DNA of 64,000 nt from JAJTHB01 sp033763775 (GCA_033763775.1 JANRJW010000013.1:231252-295251), one strand, 5' to 3'; positions 50,868-59,277 are shown, counted from the first letter of the stretch. The notes: generated by a model not told the origin, from the letters alone. Numbers and translations are program-made.

Positions 50868-51280
50868 GCATCGAATCGGCGATGGCGAACATCATCCAGC
50901 GAAATAGATTTGAGATAGCTGTCAATTTTATGCTCAAGCCCTTCCCAAAGGTGATGGGTGACACACTGGGTTTTGGTGGCCATACAACCGCTGCCACTAT
51001 TGCCGCAGCGTGTCATCTGCAGCGATTCTTCAGCGGCTGAAACAATCTCATGCACACAGATATCATGGGCAGACCTCGCCAGAACATAGCCGCCGCCCGG
51101 GCCGCGCACCGATTTGACCAGCCCACCCGCACGCAGCTTGCCAAAAATCTGCTCAAGATACGGCACCGTAATTTCCTGCGACTGTGCGATCTCAGCCAGC
51201 GCGACCGGTTTTCCTTCTTCGCGGCTTGCCAGCTCCACCATCGCCATCACGGCGTAGCGCGCTTTGGTTCCAAGAATCAT
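50864..51280 (-). CDS. iscR: Fe-S responsive regulator IscR
   Basis: 138-residue Rrf2-family winged-helix regulator. MILGTKARYAVMAMVELA starts the DNA-binding domain and VPYLEQIFGKLRAGGLVKSV with RGPGGGYVLAR its recognition and wing. The [2Fe-2S] ligands Cys-Cys-Cys-His appear in TRCGNSGSGCMATKTQCVTH. It should repress the isc operon when loaded with its cluster. The ATG at 51280 lies immediately after the cysE stop (51282). Confidence 0.93.
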   Translation of the reverse strand: MILGTKARYAVMAMVELASREEGKPVALAEIAQSQEITVPYLEQIFGKLRAGGLVKSVRGPGGGYVLARSAHDICVHEIVSAAEESLQMTRCGNSGSGCMATKTQCVTHHLWEGLEHKIDSYLKSISLDDVRHRRFDA

Positions 51281-51281
51281 G

Positions 51282-51992
51282 CTATTTAGGCTCCCATTTT
51301 TTGGCGCTGCCCAGCAAGCTGGCATCATCCGCCTCCAGCTCGGTCACGCGCCGGCGTAGTATCTCCAGCTCATCCTGCATCTTCTGCATGGCGGTAAACA
51401 CCGGATCGGCACCAGCATCTTTCGGTGTGCCATATGCATCAAAATGTTCTTTCGGTGTGGCTTTCGCTTTACCGCCCACCTCATGCGCCGGCACTCCCAC
51501 CACTATCACCCCTGCCGGTACGTCCTTTACCACCACAGCGTTTGAACCCACCCGCGCATGATCACCCACCGTGATCGCGCCGAGCAGCTGCGCGCCAGAG
51601 CCAATAATAACTTTGCTGCCTATCTGCGGGTGGCGTCTTTCGCCTTTTGCCGTATCGCCCGGCGCAACGCCGCCCAGCGTGACGCCATGATACAAGGTCA
51701 CATCATCGCCAATGGTCGCCGTCTCGCCAATCACCACCCCCATGCCGTGATCAATAAACAGCCGCTGGCCGATGCTGGCGCCCGGGTGAATTTCAATGCC
51801 GGTAAGAAAGCGCGCCACATGGGAAATCACGCGCCCCAGCAGCCTGAAACCCTTTCGCCACAGCCAGTTTGCAAGCCGGTAAAGCAGCAGCGCATGAAGA
51901 CCCGGGTAGCACAAAAGTACCTCAAGGCGCGAGCGCGCGGCAGGGTCGCGTGCGAAGACAGAATCAATCTCATTCACTATTTGCTTGAACAT
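51282..51992 (-). CDS. cysE: Serine O-acetyltransferase
   Basis: 236-residue left-handed beta-helix acetyltransferase making O-acetylserine, the cysteine precursor. Helical N-domain, then hexapeptide repeats with IEIHPGASIGQRLFIDHGMG, VVIGETATIGDDVTLYHGVT, KRHPQIGSKVIIGSGAQLLG-like and VGSNAVVVKDVPAGVIVVG. It has a short C-terminal helical extension. It heads the isc operon, linking cysteine supply to sulfur use by the desulfurases. Confidence 0.94.
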   Translation of the reverse strand: MFKQIVNEIDSVFARDPAARSRLEVLLCYPGLHALLLYRLANWLWRKGFRLLGRVISHVARFLTGIEIHPGASIGQRLFIDHGMGVVIGETATIGDDVTLYHGVTLGGVAPGDTAKGERRHPQIGSKVIIGSGAQLLGAITVGDHARVGSNAVVVKDVPAGVIVVGVPAHEVGGKAKATPKEHFDAYGTPKDAGADPVFTAMQKMQDELEILRRRVTELEADDASLLGSAKKWEPK

Positions 51993-52073
51993 TGGCCTTG
52001 AAATTCCATATAACTACGCGTCTTAACGTATAATAACATACTAGCGCAATCAACCATTTAAACACGAGCCGCC

Positions 52074-52775
52074 ATGCCAGAAATCATCATTAACGGTTCC
52101 GAGGGCCGCATTGAAGGCCGCTACAGCCAGAGCGAAAACAAACAAGCACCGGTGGTGCTGGTACTGCACCCCCACCCGCTTTATGGCGGCACGATGAACA
52201 ACAAAATTGTGTACCGGCTCTACCATACCTTTGCCCAGAATGGCTTTTCTGTGCTGCGCTTTAACTTTCGCGGCGTTGGCAAATCTCAAGGTAAGTATGA
52301 TGAAGGCATTGGCGAGCTGTCCGATGCAGCGACCGCGCTCGACTGGCTGCAACAACAAAACCCGGACGCCCCCACCTGCTGGATCGCTGGCTTTTCGTTT
52401 GGCGCGTGGATTGCGCTGCAGCTATTGATGCGCAGACCCGAGATTGAAGGATTCGTTGCGGTTTCACCGCCTGCGAACCTGTATGATTTTTCGTTCCTTT
52501 CACCCTGCCCCGCCGCGGGTCTTATTACGCAGGGCAACAAGGATGATGTGGTCTCTGAAGAATACGTAGGCAAGCTCGCCACCAAGCTGGGCGCGCAGCA
52601 TGGAAGCAATGTGAAATACAGCATCATCGAGGGGGCGGATCACTATTACCGCGGTGTGGAAGAAGAGCTGGGCAACGTGGTGGGCGACTATGTCAGCCAG
52701 CGCATGGCGGAATTCACGCTTCGCCGCAAGGTGCGCCCGGATCGCAAACGTCGCCAGCTGCCGCGGGATAACTAA
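52074..52775 (+). CDS. Alpha/beta hydrolase
   Basis: 233-residue alpha/beta-hydrolase of a short bacterial group often annotated as dienelactone-hydrolase-like. Core features: VVLVLHPHPLYGGTMNNKIV (oxyanion region), FNFRGVGKSQGKYD, the nucleophile elbow GFSFGAW, where Ser is the likely nucleophile, and the final EGADHYYRGVEEEL providing the His. Substrate unknown. It is divergent from cysE and 6 bases upstream of a PemK-like gene. Confidence 0.85.
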   Translation: MPEIIINGSEGRIEGRYSQSENKQAPVVLVLHPHPLYGGTMNNKIVYRLYHTFAQNGFSVLRFNFRGVGKSQGKYDEGIGELSDAATALDWLQQQNPDAPTCWIAGFSFGAWIALQLLMRRPEIEGFVAVSPPANLYDFSFLSPCPAAGLITQGNKDDVVSEEYVGKLATKLGAQHGSNVKYSIIEGADHYYRGVEEELGNVVGDYVSQRMAEFTLRRKVRPDRKRRQLPRDN

Positions 52776-52781
52776 TCGCAC

Positions 52782-53171
52782 ATGCTTACTTTTATCCCGG
52801 ATCCCGGGATGGTTCTGATGTGCGATTATCAAACCGGTTTTGTGCCGCCAGAGATGATCAAAAAAAGACGAGTGGTTGTTCTTTCACCCAAATTCATCAA
52901 CAACCGAGGCTTGTGCACGATTGCGCCCATCAGCACCAGCGAACCGGAACGGGAATATCCTTTTCATGTCAAAATTGAAGCAGGAAATTATTCTTTCCAT
53001 TCCAAACGGCAGCCTTGCTGGGTCAAGTGTGATATTTTATCAAGCGTTTCCTATAAACGGCTGGATAGAATAAGAATTGGCAATCAATTCGTTGCACCAC
53101 GAATAAGCCATGCGGATTTCGAGAGGATTAAAGCAGCCGCTATCCATGTCGTTTCCGGCCATATAAGTTGA
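52782..53171 (+). CDS. PemK/MazF-like protein
   Basis: 129-residue protein resembling an atypical MazF/PemK group: PDPGMVLMCDYQTGFVPPEM, KRRVVVLSPKF, GLCTIAPISTSEPE, CWVKCDILSSVSYKRLDRI. These would form the SH3-like barrel of an mRNA interferase. No antitoxin gene is adjacent, either upstream (a hydrolase) or downstream, so it may be solitary or controlled by an antitoxin elsewhere. It starts 6 bases after the hydrolase stop and ends before a terminator. Confidence 0.72.
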   Translation: MLTFIPDPGMVLMCDYQTGFVPPEMIKKRRVVVLSPKFINNRGLCTIAPISTSEPEREYPFHVKIEAGNYSFHSKRQPCWVKCDILSSVSYKRLDRIRIGNQFVAPRISHADFERIKAAAIHVVSGHIS

Positions 53172-53223
53172 CACACAACAAGACTGTTGTTAAAATATAA
53201 TTGTTTCCACATTGTGGATTGCG

Positions 53224-53254
53224 GCCCCCGCCAAGTGCGGGGGCTATGTTTTTT
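53224..53254 (+). terminator. Rho-independent terminator
   Basis: GCCCCCGC and GCGGGGGC form a perfect 8-base stem around CAAGT, followed by TATGTTTTTT. It ends the hydrolase and PemK-like transcript. Confidence 0.85.
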
Positions 53255-53311
53255 ACAGACAAATTTTAATCAACCAGTCAGCGACTGCGGGATAACTAAA
53301 TCAAAGCTGCG

Positions 53312-53348
53312 AAGGTTTCGTAGGTTACGAATGTTACGCAGGTTTCGG
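53312..53348. repeat. Imperfect 9-base tandem repeat
   Basis: Four units of consensus AGGTTWCGN begin at exact 9-base intervals (GGTT, GGTT, TGTT and GGTT at 53314, 53323, 53332, 53341). The unit lies in the gap between the terminator and ssb. Following bases contain AACC elements that partly complement it. Confidence 0.5.
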
Positions 53349-53396
53349 CGCTAACATACGCAACTTAAGAAACCCTCGCAACCCACTTAACCTCGA

Positions 53397-53858
53397 TTAA
53401 AACGGAATCTCATCATCGGCCAGTTGCGGTGCGGCCTGCTGGCGCTGGGGCTGGGAAGGCTGGCTCTGGTTGTAGCCACCGCCATCATAGCTGGATTCGC
53501 CGTCGCGCTTGCCATCAAGCATCGTCAGGCTGCCGTTATAGCCCTGAAGCACCACCTCGGTAGAGTATTTTTCCTGGCCGTCTTTATCCGTCCATTTGCG
53601 GGTTTGCAGTGCGCCCTCAATGTAGAGCTTCGAGCCTTTTTTCACATAGCTTTTAACAACCTTCACGAGGTTTTCGTTAAATACCACGATACGGTGCCAC
53701 TCGGTTTTTTCCTTGCGCTCGCCGGTGTTGCGGTCTTTCCAGCTCTCTGATGTGGCAATGGAGAAATTGGCAATTTCTTTGCCATCCTGCGTGGTGCGGA
53801 TCTCCGGATCGCGGCCAAGGTTACCCACCAGAATCACTTTATTCACACTGCCTGCCAT
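53397..53858 (-). CDS. ssb: Single-stranded DNA-binding protein
   Basis: 153-residue SSB. The OB-fold runs to about residue 110 with VNKVILVGNLGRDPEIR, FSIATSESWKDRNTGERKEKTEWHRIVVF and KKGSKLYIEGALQTRKW. A Gln/Gly-rich linker follows and the tail ends in DDEIPF, the peptide that recruits repair partners. Full length. It is divergent from the small gene leading into uvrA, as in many bacteria where ssb and uvrA are divergent neighbours. Confidence 0.96.
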   Translation of the reverse strand: MAGSVNKVILVGNLGRDPEIRTTQDGKEIANFSIATSESWKDRNTGERKEKTEWHRIVVFNENLVKVVKSYVKKGSKLYIEGALQTRKWTDKDGQEKYSTEVVLQGYNGSLTMLDGKRDGESSYDGGGYNQSQPSQPQRQQAAPQLADDEIPF

Positions 53859-53988
53859 AACAACTCCTTGTATTTAATAAAACAAAATATTTTTACGATG
53901 TAATAAAAACTTAATAAAAGTCCAATTCAGTCCATGTTACATTAATCACGAGTTGTTTGCTAAGGCAAAATCTTTGTGGAGAAAACGT

Positions 53989-54309
53989 ATGAACGACCAA
54001 GAGGCGCCAAAAAAATACAAATTTTTCGACGGATTTGTGAAATCCAATCTGTTGATAAAGGCGCTGTATGTACTGACATTTCCCAGTCTGGTTGTTCCTA
54101 TATTAGTAGAGGGACTGGAATATCGTAACGCTCAAAACAGAATTGAAGGCCACGAAGATAAGCAGCTAAATGCCATCAGCAATCGCATTCAAACCGCCTC
54201 AACAAGCTATGCTGCGGAGCAGACAATGAATGAGAATTTAGCAAAGAGCGGCACCTATTTTCAGGATATGGTGTCTCCCAAAAAAGATCCTGAAGTGTGC
54301 GCCCGATAA
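53989..54309 (+). CDS. Unknown small membrane protein
   Basis: Unrecognised 106-residue protein with one hydrophobic helix near residues 22-42 (LLIKALYVLTFPSLVVPILV), then a helical charged C-terminal part. GTGGAG lies eight bases before the ATG. It sits between ssb and uvrA; I see no motif. Confidence 0.55.
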   Translation: MNDQEAPKKYKFFDGFVKSNLLIKALYVLTFPSLVVPILVEGLEYRNAQNRIEGHEDKQLNAISNRIQTASTSYAAEQTMNENLAKSGTYFQDMVSPKKDPEVCAR

Positions 54310-54370
54310 ACCTCTGGCATCTTAAGTTTGCAGCCACTATATTCGCTCCCTCAGAATTTTGACGGGTAGC

Positions 54371-57277
54371 ATGAAAACCGACGACTCTATCATTATCCGA
54401 GGCGCCAAAGAGCATAACCTCAAGAATATCGATGCGACAATTCCCAAGAACCAGCTGGTGGTCATCACCGGGCCGTCCGGTTCGGGCAAGTCATCGCTGG
54501 CGTTTGACACGATTTATGCCGAAGGGCAACGGCGTTATGTGGAGTCCCTCTCTTCTTATGCGCGCCAGTTCCTGAACATCCAGGATAAGCCGGATGTGGA
54601 ATCGATTGACGGCCTATCGCCTGCGATTGCGATTGATCAGAAAACCACCTCGCGCAACCCGCGCTCGACGGTCGGCACGGTCACCGAAATCTATGACTAT
54701 CTGCGCCTGCTTTATGCGCGCATCGGCGTGCCCTATTCGCCGGCCACCGGTCTTCCGATTGAAAGCCAGACCGTGTCGCAGATGGCCGATCGCATCCTTG
54801 AGCTGCCGGAAGGCACGAAGATCATGCTGCTGGCGCCGGTGGTGCGCGGTCACAAGGGTGAGTATCGCAAGGAGCTGGCCGAATGGAAAAAGAAAGGCTT
54901 TCAGCGTTTCAAGATCAATGGCTCGCTTTATGAAGCGGATGAACTGCCAGCGCTCGATAAAAACAAAAAACATGAAATCGATGTGGTGGTGGATCGCATT
55001 GTCGTTTCCAAAGACCTAGGGAGCCGCCTGCCGGATTCGATTGAAACTGCGCTGGGGCTCGGTGATGGGCTTTTAAAAGTAGAAATAGTAGGCATTAGGG
55101 ATGAGGCATTAGGCACTAGTAAAAAGAAAAACTCTAATCCCCAATCCCCAATGCCTGATGGCTTTACGCTTTCATCCAAATTCGCCTGCCCCGTTTCTGG
55201 CTTCACGCTGTCTGAAATCGAGCCGCGGCTATTTTCGTTCAACAGCCCTTATGGCGCCTGTCCCACCTGCGATGGCCTCGGCATGCAGATGTTTTTTGAT
55301 CCTGATCTGGTCGTTCCTGATACCAAACTATCGCTGCTGGATAAAGCGATCGCGCCGTGGGCAAACAGCACCAGCAAATACTACATCCAGACACTCGACG
55401 GCCTCAGTGCGCATTATGGCTTCAAGCTCACCACTGCCTTTCGCGACCTGCCCAAAGAAATTCAGGAGATGCTGCTTTATGGTTCCGGCGAGGAGCCGAT
55501 CAAAATCGCCTACACCGACGGCCCACGCACCTACATGAGCTACAAGCCGTTTGAAGGGGTAATACCCAGCCTCGAGCGGCGCTGGAAAGAAACCGAAAGC
55601 GACTGGATGCGCGATGAAATCGCCAAGTTTCAAAACGACCATCCATGCGAGTCCTGCGGTGGGCATCGCCTGAAACCGGAGGCGCTCTGCGTGAAGGTTG
55701 GCGGGCTGCATATCGGCGAAGTCACCCAGTTTCCGATTGATACGGCGCATGACTGGTTTAGCAAGCTGGAAAAGAAACTCAGCAAAAAGCAACAGGACAT
55801 CGCCCAGAAAATCCTCAAAGAAATCCGCGAACGCCTGACCTTCCTCGTGAATGTGGGTCTGGAATACCTCACCTTATCGCGCGAATCGGGCACGCTCTCG
55901 GGCGGCGAGTCGCAGCGCATTCGCCTTGCCTCGCAGATTGGCTCTGGCCTGTCTGGTGTGCTCTATGTGCTGGATGAACCTTCCATCGGCCTGCATCAAT
56001 GCGATAACCAGCGCCTGCTTGTCACACTCAAACACCTGCGCGACCTTGGCAACACAGTGATTGTCGTTGAACATGATGAAGATACGATGCGCGCCTCGGA
56101 TTACCTGATTGATATGGGGCCGGGCGCCGGGTTGCATGGCGGGCGGATTGTTGCGGAAGGCACCTGTACGCAGGTGATGAAAAACAAGCAAAGCCTCACC
56201 GGACAATATTTAAGTGGCGAGAAATTTATTGCCGTGCCGGATAAGCGCCGCGCCGCGTCGCGCAGCCGGAAAATTATTGTCAGCGGCGCGCGCGCCAATA
56301 ACCTGAAAAACATCAAGTGCGAGTTTCCGCTTTCCACCTTCACCTGCGTGACCGGTGTTTCTGGCGGCGGCAAATCGTCACTGGTCATCGAAACGCTTTA
56401 TAAAGCCATCGCCAAGCGCATGCATGGCAGCCGCGACATTCCCGGCGCTCATGACAGCATCACCGGGCTGGAATCCATCGATAAAATTATCGAGATTGAC
56501 CAATCCCCCATCGGGCGCACGCCGCGCTCCAACCCTGCCACCTATACCGGCGCCTTCACGCCGATCCGCGACTGGTTCGCCGCGCTTCCCGAAGCGAAAG
56601 CGCGCGGCTATCAGGCTGGGCGTTTTTCATTCAACGTGAAGGGCGGCCGCTGTGAGGCATGCCAGGGTGATGGGCTGATTAAAATCGAAATGCACTTCCT
56701 GCCGGATGTGTATGTGAAATGCGATGTATGCCACGGCAAGCGCTACAACCGCGAAACGCTGGATATTCGCTACAAGGATAAATCCATCGCTGATGTGCTG
56801 GAAATGACCGTGGACGAAGGCGCAACCTTCTTTGCCGCGCAGACTTCCATCCGTGAAAAACTTGTGGCGCTGCAGGAGGTGGGGCTGGGCTATATCGCCA
56901 TTGGCCAATCCGCCACGACGCTCTCCGGCGGCGAGGCGCAGCGCATCAAACTGGCCAAAGAGCTTTCCAAACGCGCTACCGGCCGAACGCTCTATATCCT
57001 TGATGAGCCCACCACCGGTCTGCACAGCGACGACATTCGAAAGCTGCTGAAAGTACTGCACACGCTGGTCGATAGCGGCAACACCATCATCTGCATTGAG
57101 CATAATCTTGATGTGATTAAAACCGCCGACTGGGTGATTGATATTGGCCCTGGTGGTGGCAATAAGGGCGGCAAAGTTGTTGCCAGCGGCACACCGGAAG
57201 ACATCGCCGCCTGCAAGGAAAGCGTCACTGGTGAGTTCCTGAAGCCCCTGCTGAAGAAGGGCAAAAAAGTGGCGTAA
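54371..57277 (+). CDS. uvrA: Excinuclease ABC subunit A
   Basis: 968-residue damage-recognition ATPase of nucleotide excision repair. Two ABC modules: Walker A GPSGSGKSSLAFDT near the start and GVSGGGKSSLVIET near 660; signatures LSGGESQRIRLA and LSGGEAQRIKLA; a second zinc site GRCEACQGDGLIK with KCDVCHG. The first zinc site has CPVSG instead of CPxCG, as in some alphaproteobacteria. Residues about 240-263 are an extra Lys/Asn/Ser/Pro-rich loop encoded by an inserted palindrome (55090-55156). ATG 54371 is preferred to the TTG at 54359. Confidence 0.96.
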   Translation: MKTDDSIIIRGAKEHNLKNIDATIPKNQLVVITGPSGSGKSSLAFDTIYAEGQRRYVESLSSYARQFLNIQDKPDVESIDGLSPAIAIDQKTTSRNPRSTVGTVTEIYDYLRLLYARIGVPYSPATGLPIESQTVSQMADRILELPEGTKIMLLAPVVRGHKGEYRKELAEWKKKGFQRFKINGSLYEADELPALDKNKKHEIDVVVDRIVVSKDLGSRLPDSIETALGLGDGLLKVEIVGIRDEALGTSKKKNSNPQSPMPDGFTLSSKFACPVSGFTLSEIEPRLFSFNSPYGACPTCDGLGMQMFFDPDLVVPDTKLSLLDKAIAPWANSTSKYYIQTLDGLSAHYGFKLTTAFRDLPKEIQEMLLYGSGEEPIKIAYTDGPRTYMSYKPFEGVIPSLERRWKETESDWMRDEIAKFQNDHPCESCGGHRLKPEALCVKVGGLHIGEVTQFPIDTAHDWFSKLEKKLSKKQQDIAQKILKEIRERLTFLVNVGLEYLTLSRESGTLSGGESQRIRLASQIGSGLSGVLYVLDEPSIGLHQCDNQRLLVTLKHLRDLGNTVIVVEHDEDTMRASDYLIDMGPGAGLHGGRIVAEGTCTQVMKNKQSLTGQYLSGEKFIAVPDKRRAASRSRKIIVSGARANNLKNIKCEFPLSTFTCVTGVSGGGKSSLVIETLYKAIAKRMHGSRDIPGAHDSITGLESIDKIIEIDQSPIGRTPRSNPATYTGAFTPIRDWFAALPEAKARGYQAGRFSFNVKGGRCEACQGDGLIKIEMHFLPDVYVKCDVCHGKRYNRETLDIRYKDKSIADVLEMTVDEGATFFAAQTSIREKLVALQEVGLGYIAIGQSATTLSGGEAQRIKLAKELSKRATGRTLYILDEPTTGLHSDDIRKLLKVLHTLVDSGNTIICIEHNLDVIKTADWVIDIGPGGGNKGGKVVASGTPEDIAACKESVTGEFLKPLLKKGKKVA
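55090..55156. repeat. In-frame palindromic element inside uvrA
   Basis: A 23-base arm at 55090-55112 (starting AGGCATTAGGGAT) and its inverted copy at 55134-55156 match at 19 of 23 positions around a 21-base loop. The element is read through in uvrA and encodes about 22 residues (GIRDEALGTSKKKNSNPQ and following) at a point where UvrA proteins normally pass directly to LSSKFACP. This is the behaviour of Rickettsia palindromic elements. Confidence 0.75.
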
Positions 57278-57292
57278 TGCATTTTATTAAAA

Positions 57293-57336
57293 GTGGGATA
57301 TCCCACCTTGACATTTTCCCACTTCTGATCTAAAAT
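57293..57336 (+). promoter_or_regulatory. Promoter and operator of a toxin-antitoxin pair
   Basis: A perfect 14-base palindrome GTGGGATATCCCAC (57293-57306) abuts a consensus TTGACA (57308). TAAAAT (57331) follows at exactly 17 bases. A third half-site TTCCCACTT lies in the spacer. The arrangement fits autorepression by the downstream AbrB-like antitoxin. Confidence 0.75.
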
Positions 57337-57342
57337 GGTTTA

Positions 57343-57615
57343 ATGTATACAGAATCCGATTTACCCAAAACTGTTCGCCCTGATGCTAAGGGACGTATCA
57401 CACTTGGCAAAATTGCCGAAGGTGTGAGCAGTTTTCAAGTCAGTGCTGACAAAGATGGGCGTATTATTCTGGAACCCTTCAGCGAAGTTCCAGCACGTGA
57501 ATTATGGCTGTTTCAAAATAAACCGGCGCTTAGTAGTGTGCTACGCGGCATCAAGGAATCAAAGACAAATAAAGGCAAAAACCTTGGTGATTTCAGCCAG
57601 TTTGCCAATGATTAG
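57343..57615 (+). CDS. AbrB-like antitoxin
   Basis: 90-residue protein. The N-terminal half (KTVRPDAKGRITLGKIAEGV, FQVSADKDGRIILEP) resembles a swapped-hairpin AbrB/MazE-type DNA-binding domain. The C-terminal part is helical and basic and could bind the toxin encoded 3 bases downstream. It lies directly behind a strong promoter with a palindromic operator. Family assignment is by pattern only. Confidence 0.72.
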   Translation: MYTESDLPKTVRPDAKGRITLGKIAEGVSSFQVSADKDGRIILEPFSEVPARELWLFQNKPALSSVLRGIKESKTNKGKNLGDFSQFAND

Positions 57616-57618
57616 CTG

Positions 57619-57915
57619 ATGGCTTTTACGCTTTTATTTCAGCCTGAGGCAGAAAAGCAATATCTCGCATTGATGCAGAATAAGAGTCATGCCAAGCGCC
57701 TCAAGGCCGTACGCAAAACACTGGGCTTACTGCAAACCAACCCAAGACATCCCGGACTCAATACTCACAAATATCACAGCCTGCATGGACCACGCGGTGA
57801 GGATATCTTTGAAGCTTACGCCGAAAACAACACTCCTGGAGCCTACCGCGTATTCTGGTTTTACGGACCAGAAAAAAGGGTGATAACCATTTTGGCTATC
57901 ACCCCTCATCCTTAA
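57619..57915 (+). CDS. RelE/ParE-like toxin
   Basis: 98-residue protein with a RelE/ParE-type pattern: LLFQPEAEKQYLALMQNKSH, helices with KRLKAVRKTLGLLQ, HPGLNTHKYHSLHG, then the antiparallel sheet IFEAYAEN, AYRVFWFYG and RVITILAITPHP. It could be a ribosome-dependent RNase or a gyrase poison. It starts 3 bases after the antitoxin gene, consistent with a coupled toxin-antitoxin operon. Confidence 0.75.
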   Translation: MAFTLLFQPEAEKQYLALMQNKSHAKRLKAVRKTLGLLQTNPRHPGLNTHKYHSLHGPRGEDIFEAYAENNTPGAYRVFWFYGPEKRVITILAITPHP

Positions 57916-57927
57916 TAAATGAATGAA

Positions 57928-58719
57928 TTACGCAGCTTCTTTCACTGCAGCAGCAGCGGCAGCAGCGGCCACCTTACCACGCAGCAGCTTCATCAGCTTG
58001 TCGTAAGCCGTTTTCTGATCCATGCCTTCGCTTGCGGCATATTCAGCCACAATGCGGTTCAGAGCGTTTTCATAAATCATACGCTCGGAGTAAGAACGCT
58101 CGGACTGGTCGACATTCTGGTGCAGGTCACGAACCACTTCCGCCACCGCCAGCAAGCTGCCGGAGTTGATTTTGGTTTCATATTCCTGCGCGCGGCGCGA
58201 CCACATGCCACGGCTGATTTTTGCTTTGCTCCTCAGCACTTCGATCATTTTTTTGATCTGGTCAGAGCTGCTGATCGGGCGCAGGCCAGCAGCAGCCGCG
58301 CGCGACATCGGTACGCGCAGGGTCATTTTATCGCGCTCGAAGTTAATCACCAGCAGGCGAAGCTCGTGCTCACCGATCATCTGCGTTTCTTCGGCCATGA
58401 TTTTGCCCACACCGTGGGTTGGGTACACAACATAGTTACCAACTTTGTAGAGTGCTTTGCCCATCGGAACGACAGCAGCAGCAGGCTTCGCTGCGATAGC
58501 AGTCTTTGCTGGCATCGGCTTTGCGGCTGGTTTAGCCATCGGCTTTGCGGCAATCACTGGCTTTTTCGCTTGCGCCTTCATCACCACCTTCTTAGCAGCA
58601 GGCTTGGCAGCGGGTTTCTTAGCAGCAACTTTAGTCGCGGGTTTTTTAGTGGCCAGTTTTTTAGCAACTGGTTTTTTTACTGATTTCGTTGCGGCTTTTT
58701 TGGGCATTTTTTTTGACAT
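57928..58719 (-). CDS. CarD-family transcriptional regulator with histone-like tail
   Basis: 263-residue protein. Residues 1-85 are a Lys/Ala/Pro-rich string of KKPAAKPAAK-type repeats like eukaryotic histone H1 tails. From about residue 89 comes the CarD/CdnL domain: YKVGNYVVYPTHGVGKI, LRLLVINFERDKMTLRVP, then the helical DNA-contact domain with MWSRRAQEYETKINSGSL and LAVAEVVRDL. It ends in an Ala-rich tail. CarD proteins bind RNA polymerase beta and stabilise open promoters. Ordinary alphaproteobacterial CarD is about 170 residues and lacks this tail. Confidence 0.88.
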   Translation of the reverse strand: MSKKMPKKAATKSVKKPVAKKLATKKPATKVAAKKPAAKPAAKKVVMKAQAKKPVIAAKPMAKPAAKPMPAKTAIAAKPAAAVVPMGKALYKVGNYVVYPTHGVGKIMAEETQMIGEHELRLLVINFERDKMTLRVPMSRAAAAGLRPISSSDQIKKMIEVLRSKAKISRGMWSRRAQEYETKINSGSLLAVAEVVRDLHQNVDQSERSYSERMIYENALNRIVAEYAASEGMDQKTAYDKLMKLLRGKVAAAAAAAAVKEAA

Positions 58720-58879
58720 AGTTCATTCCTTGCACTAGGCGGTGGCCAGATGGCTCCGGCGGTTAAACTATATATTGTATTTAGCTTGAGGGCAGCCACC
58801 ATTAGATGATGGTTTTCCTCAAAACGAGCATAAACCTATCACAAAATTAAGGAAAAAGAAACAATTTAATCTAAAAGCG

Positions 58880-59221
58880 CTATTTAGCGTTGCCAGTACC
58901 TGGATTTGGGCTGAAATGCGCCTCAAATTTACCGGGCAGACCTTTAAAGCTGTCTGCGTCGGCCGGGCTTGGCTTTTTTACCGTGAGGTTAGGCCATTTA
59001 GCGGCATATTCGCGGCCAAGCTCAACCCATTTAAGCAGCTCGTCAGATTCCGGCTTAATGGCTTCTGCTGGGCATTCCGGCTCACACACGCCGCAATCAA
59101 TGCACTCATCGGGGTTGATGACGAGCATGTTCTCACCCTCATAGAAACAGTCCACCGGGCAGACTTCCACGCAGTCGGTATATTTGCATTTTACACACGC
59201 ATCGGTCACAACAAAGGTCAT
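58880..59221 (-). CDS. fdxA: Seven-iron ferredoxin FdxA
   Basis: 113-residue ferredoxin with two cluster sites: CVKCKYTDCVEVCPVDCF, the first typical of the [3Fe-4S]/[4Fe-4S] arrangement, and CIDCGVCEPECPAEAI for the second [4Fe-4S]. The C-terminal extension of about 55 residues is normal for FdxA. It transfers electrons in the cytosol. Located between carD and ccmC; carD and fdxA are commonly adjacent in alphaproteobacteria. Confidence 0.94.
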   Translation of the reverse strand: MTFVVTDACVKCKYTDCVEVCPVDCFYEGENMLVINPDECIDCGVCEPECPAEAIKPESDELLKWVELGREYAAKWPNLTVKKPSPADADSFKGLPGKFEAHFSPNPGTGNAK

Positions 59222-59277
59222 GGCACATCCCCAAACTTATTTTGGCTGGCTTATAGCATTCGGCTGCCAGATTTCAA

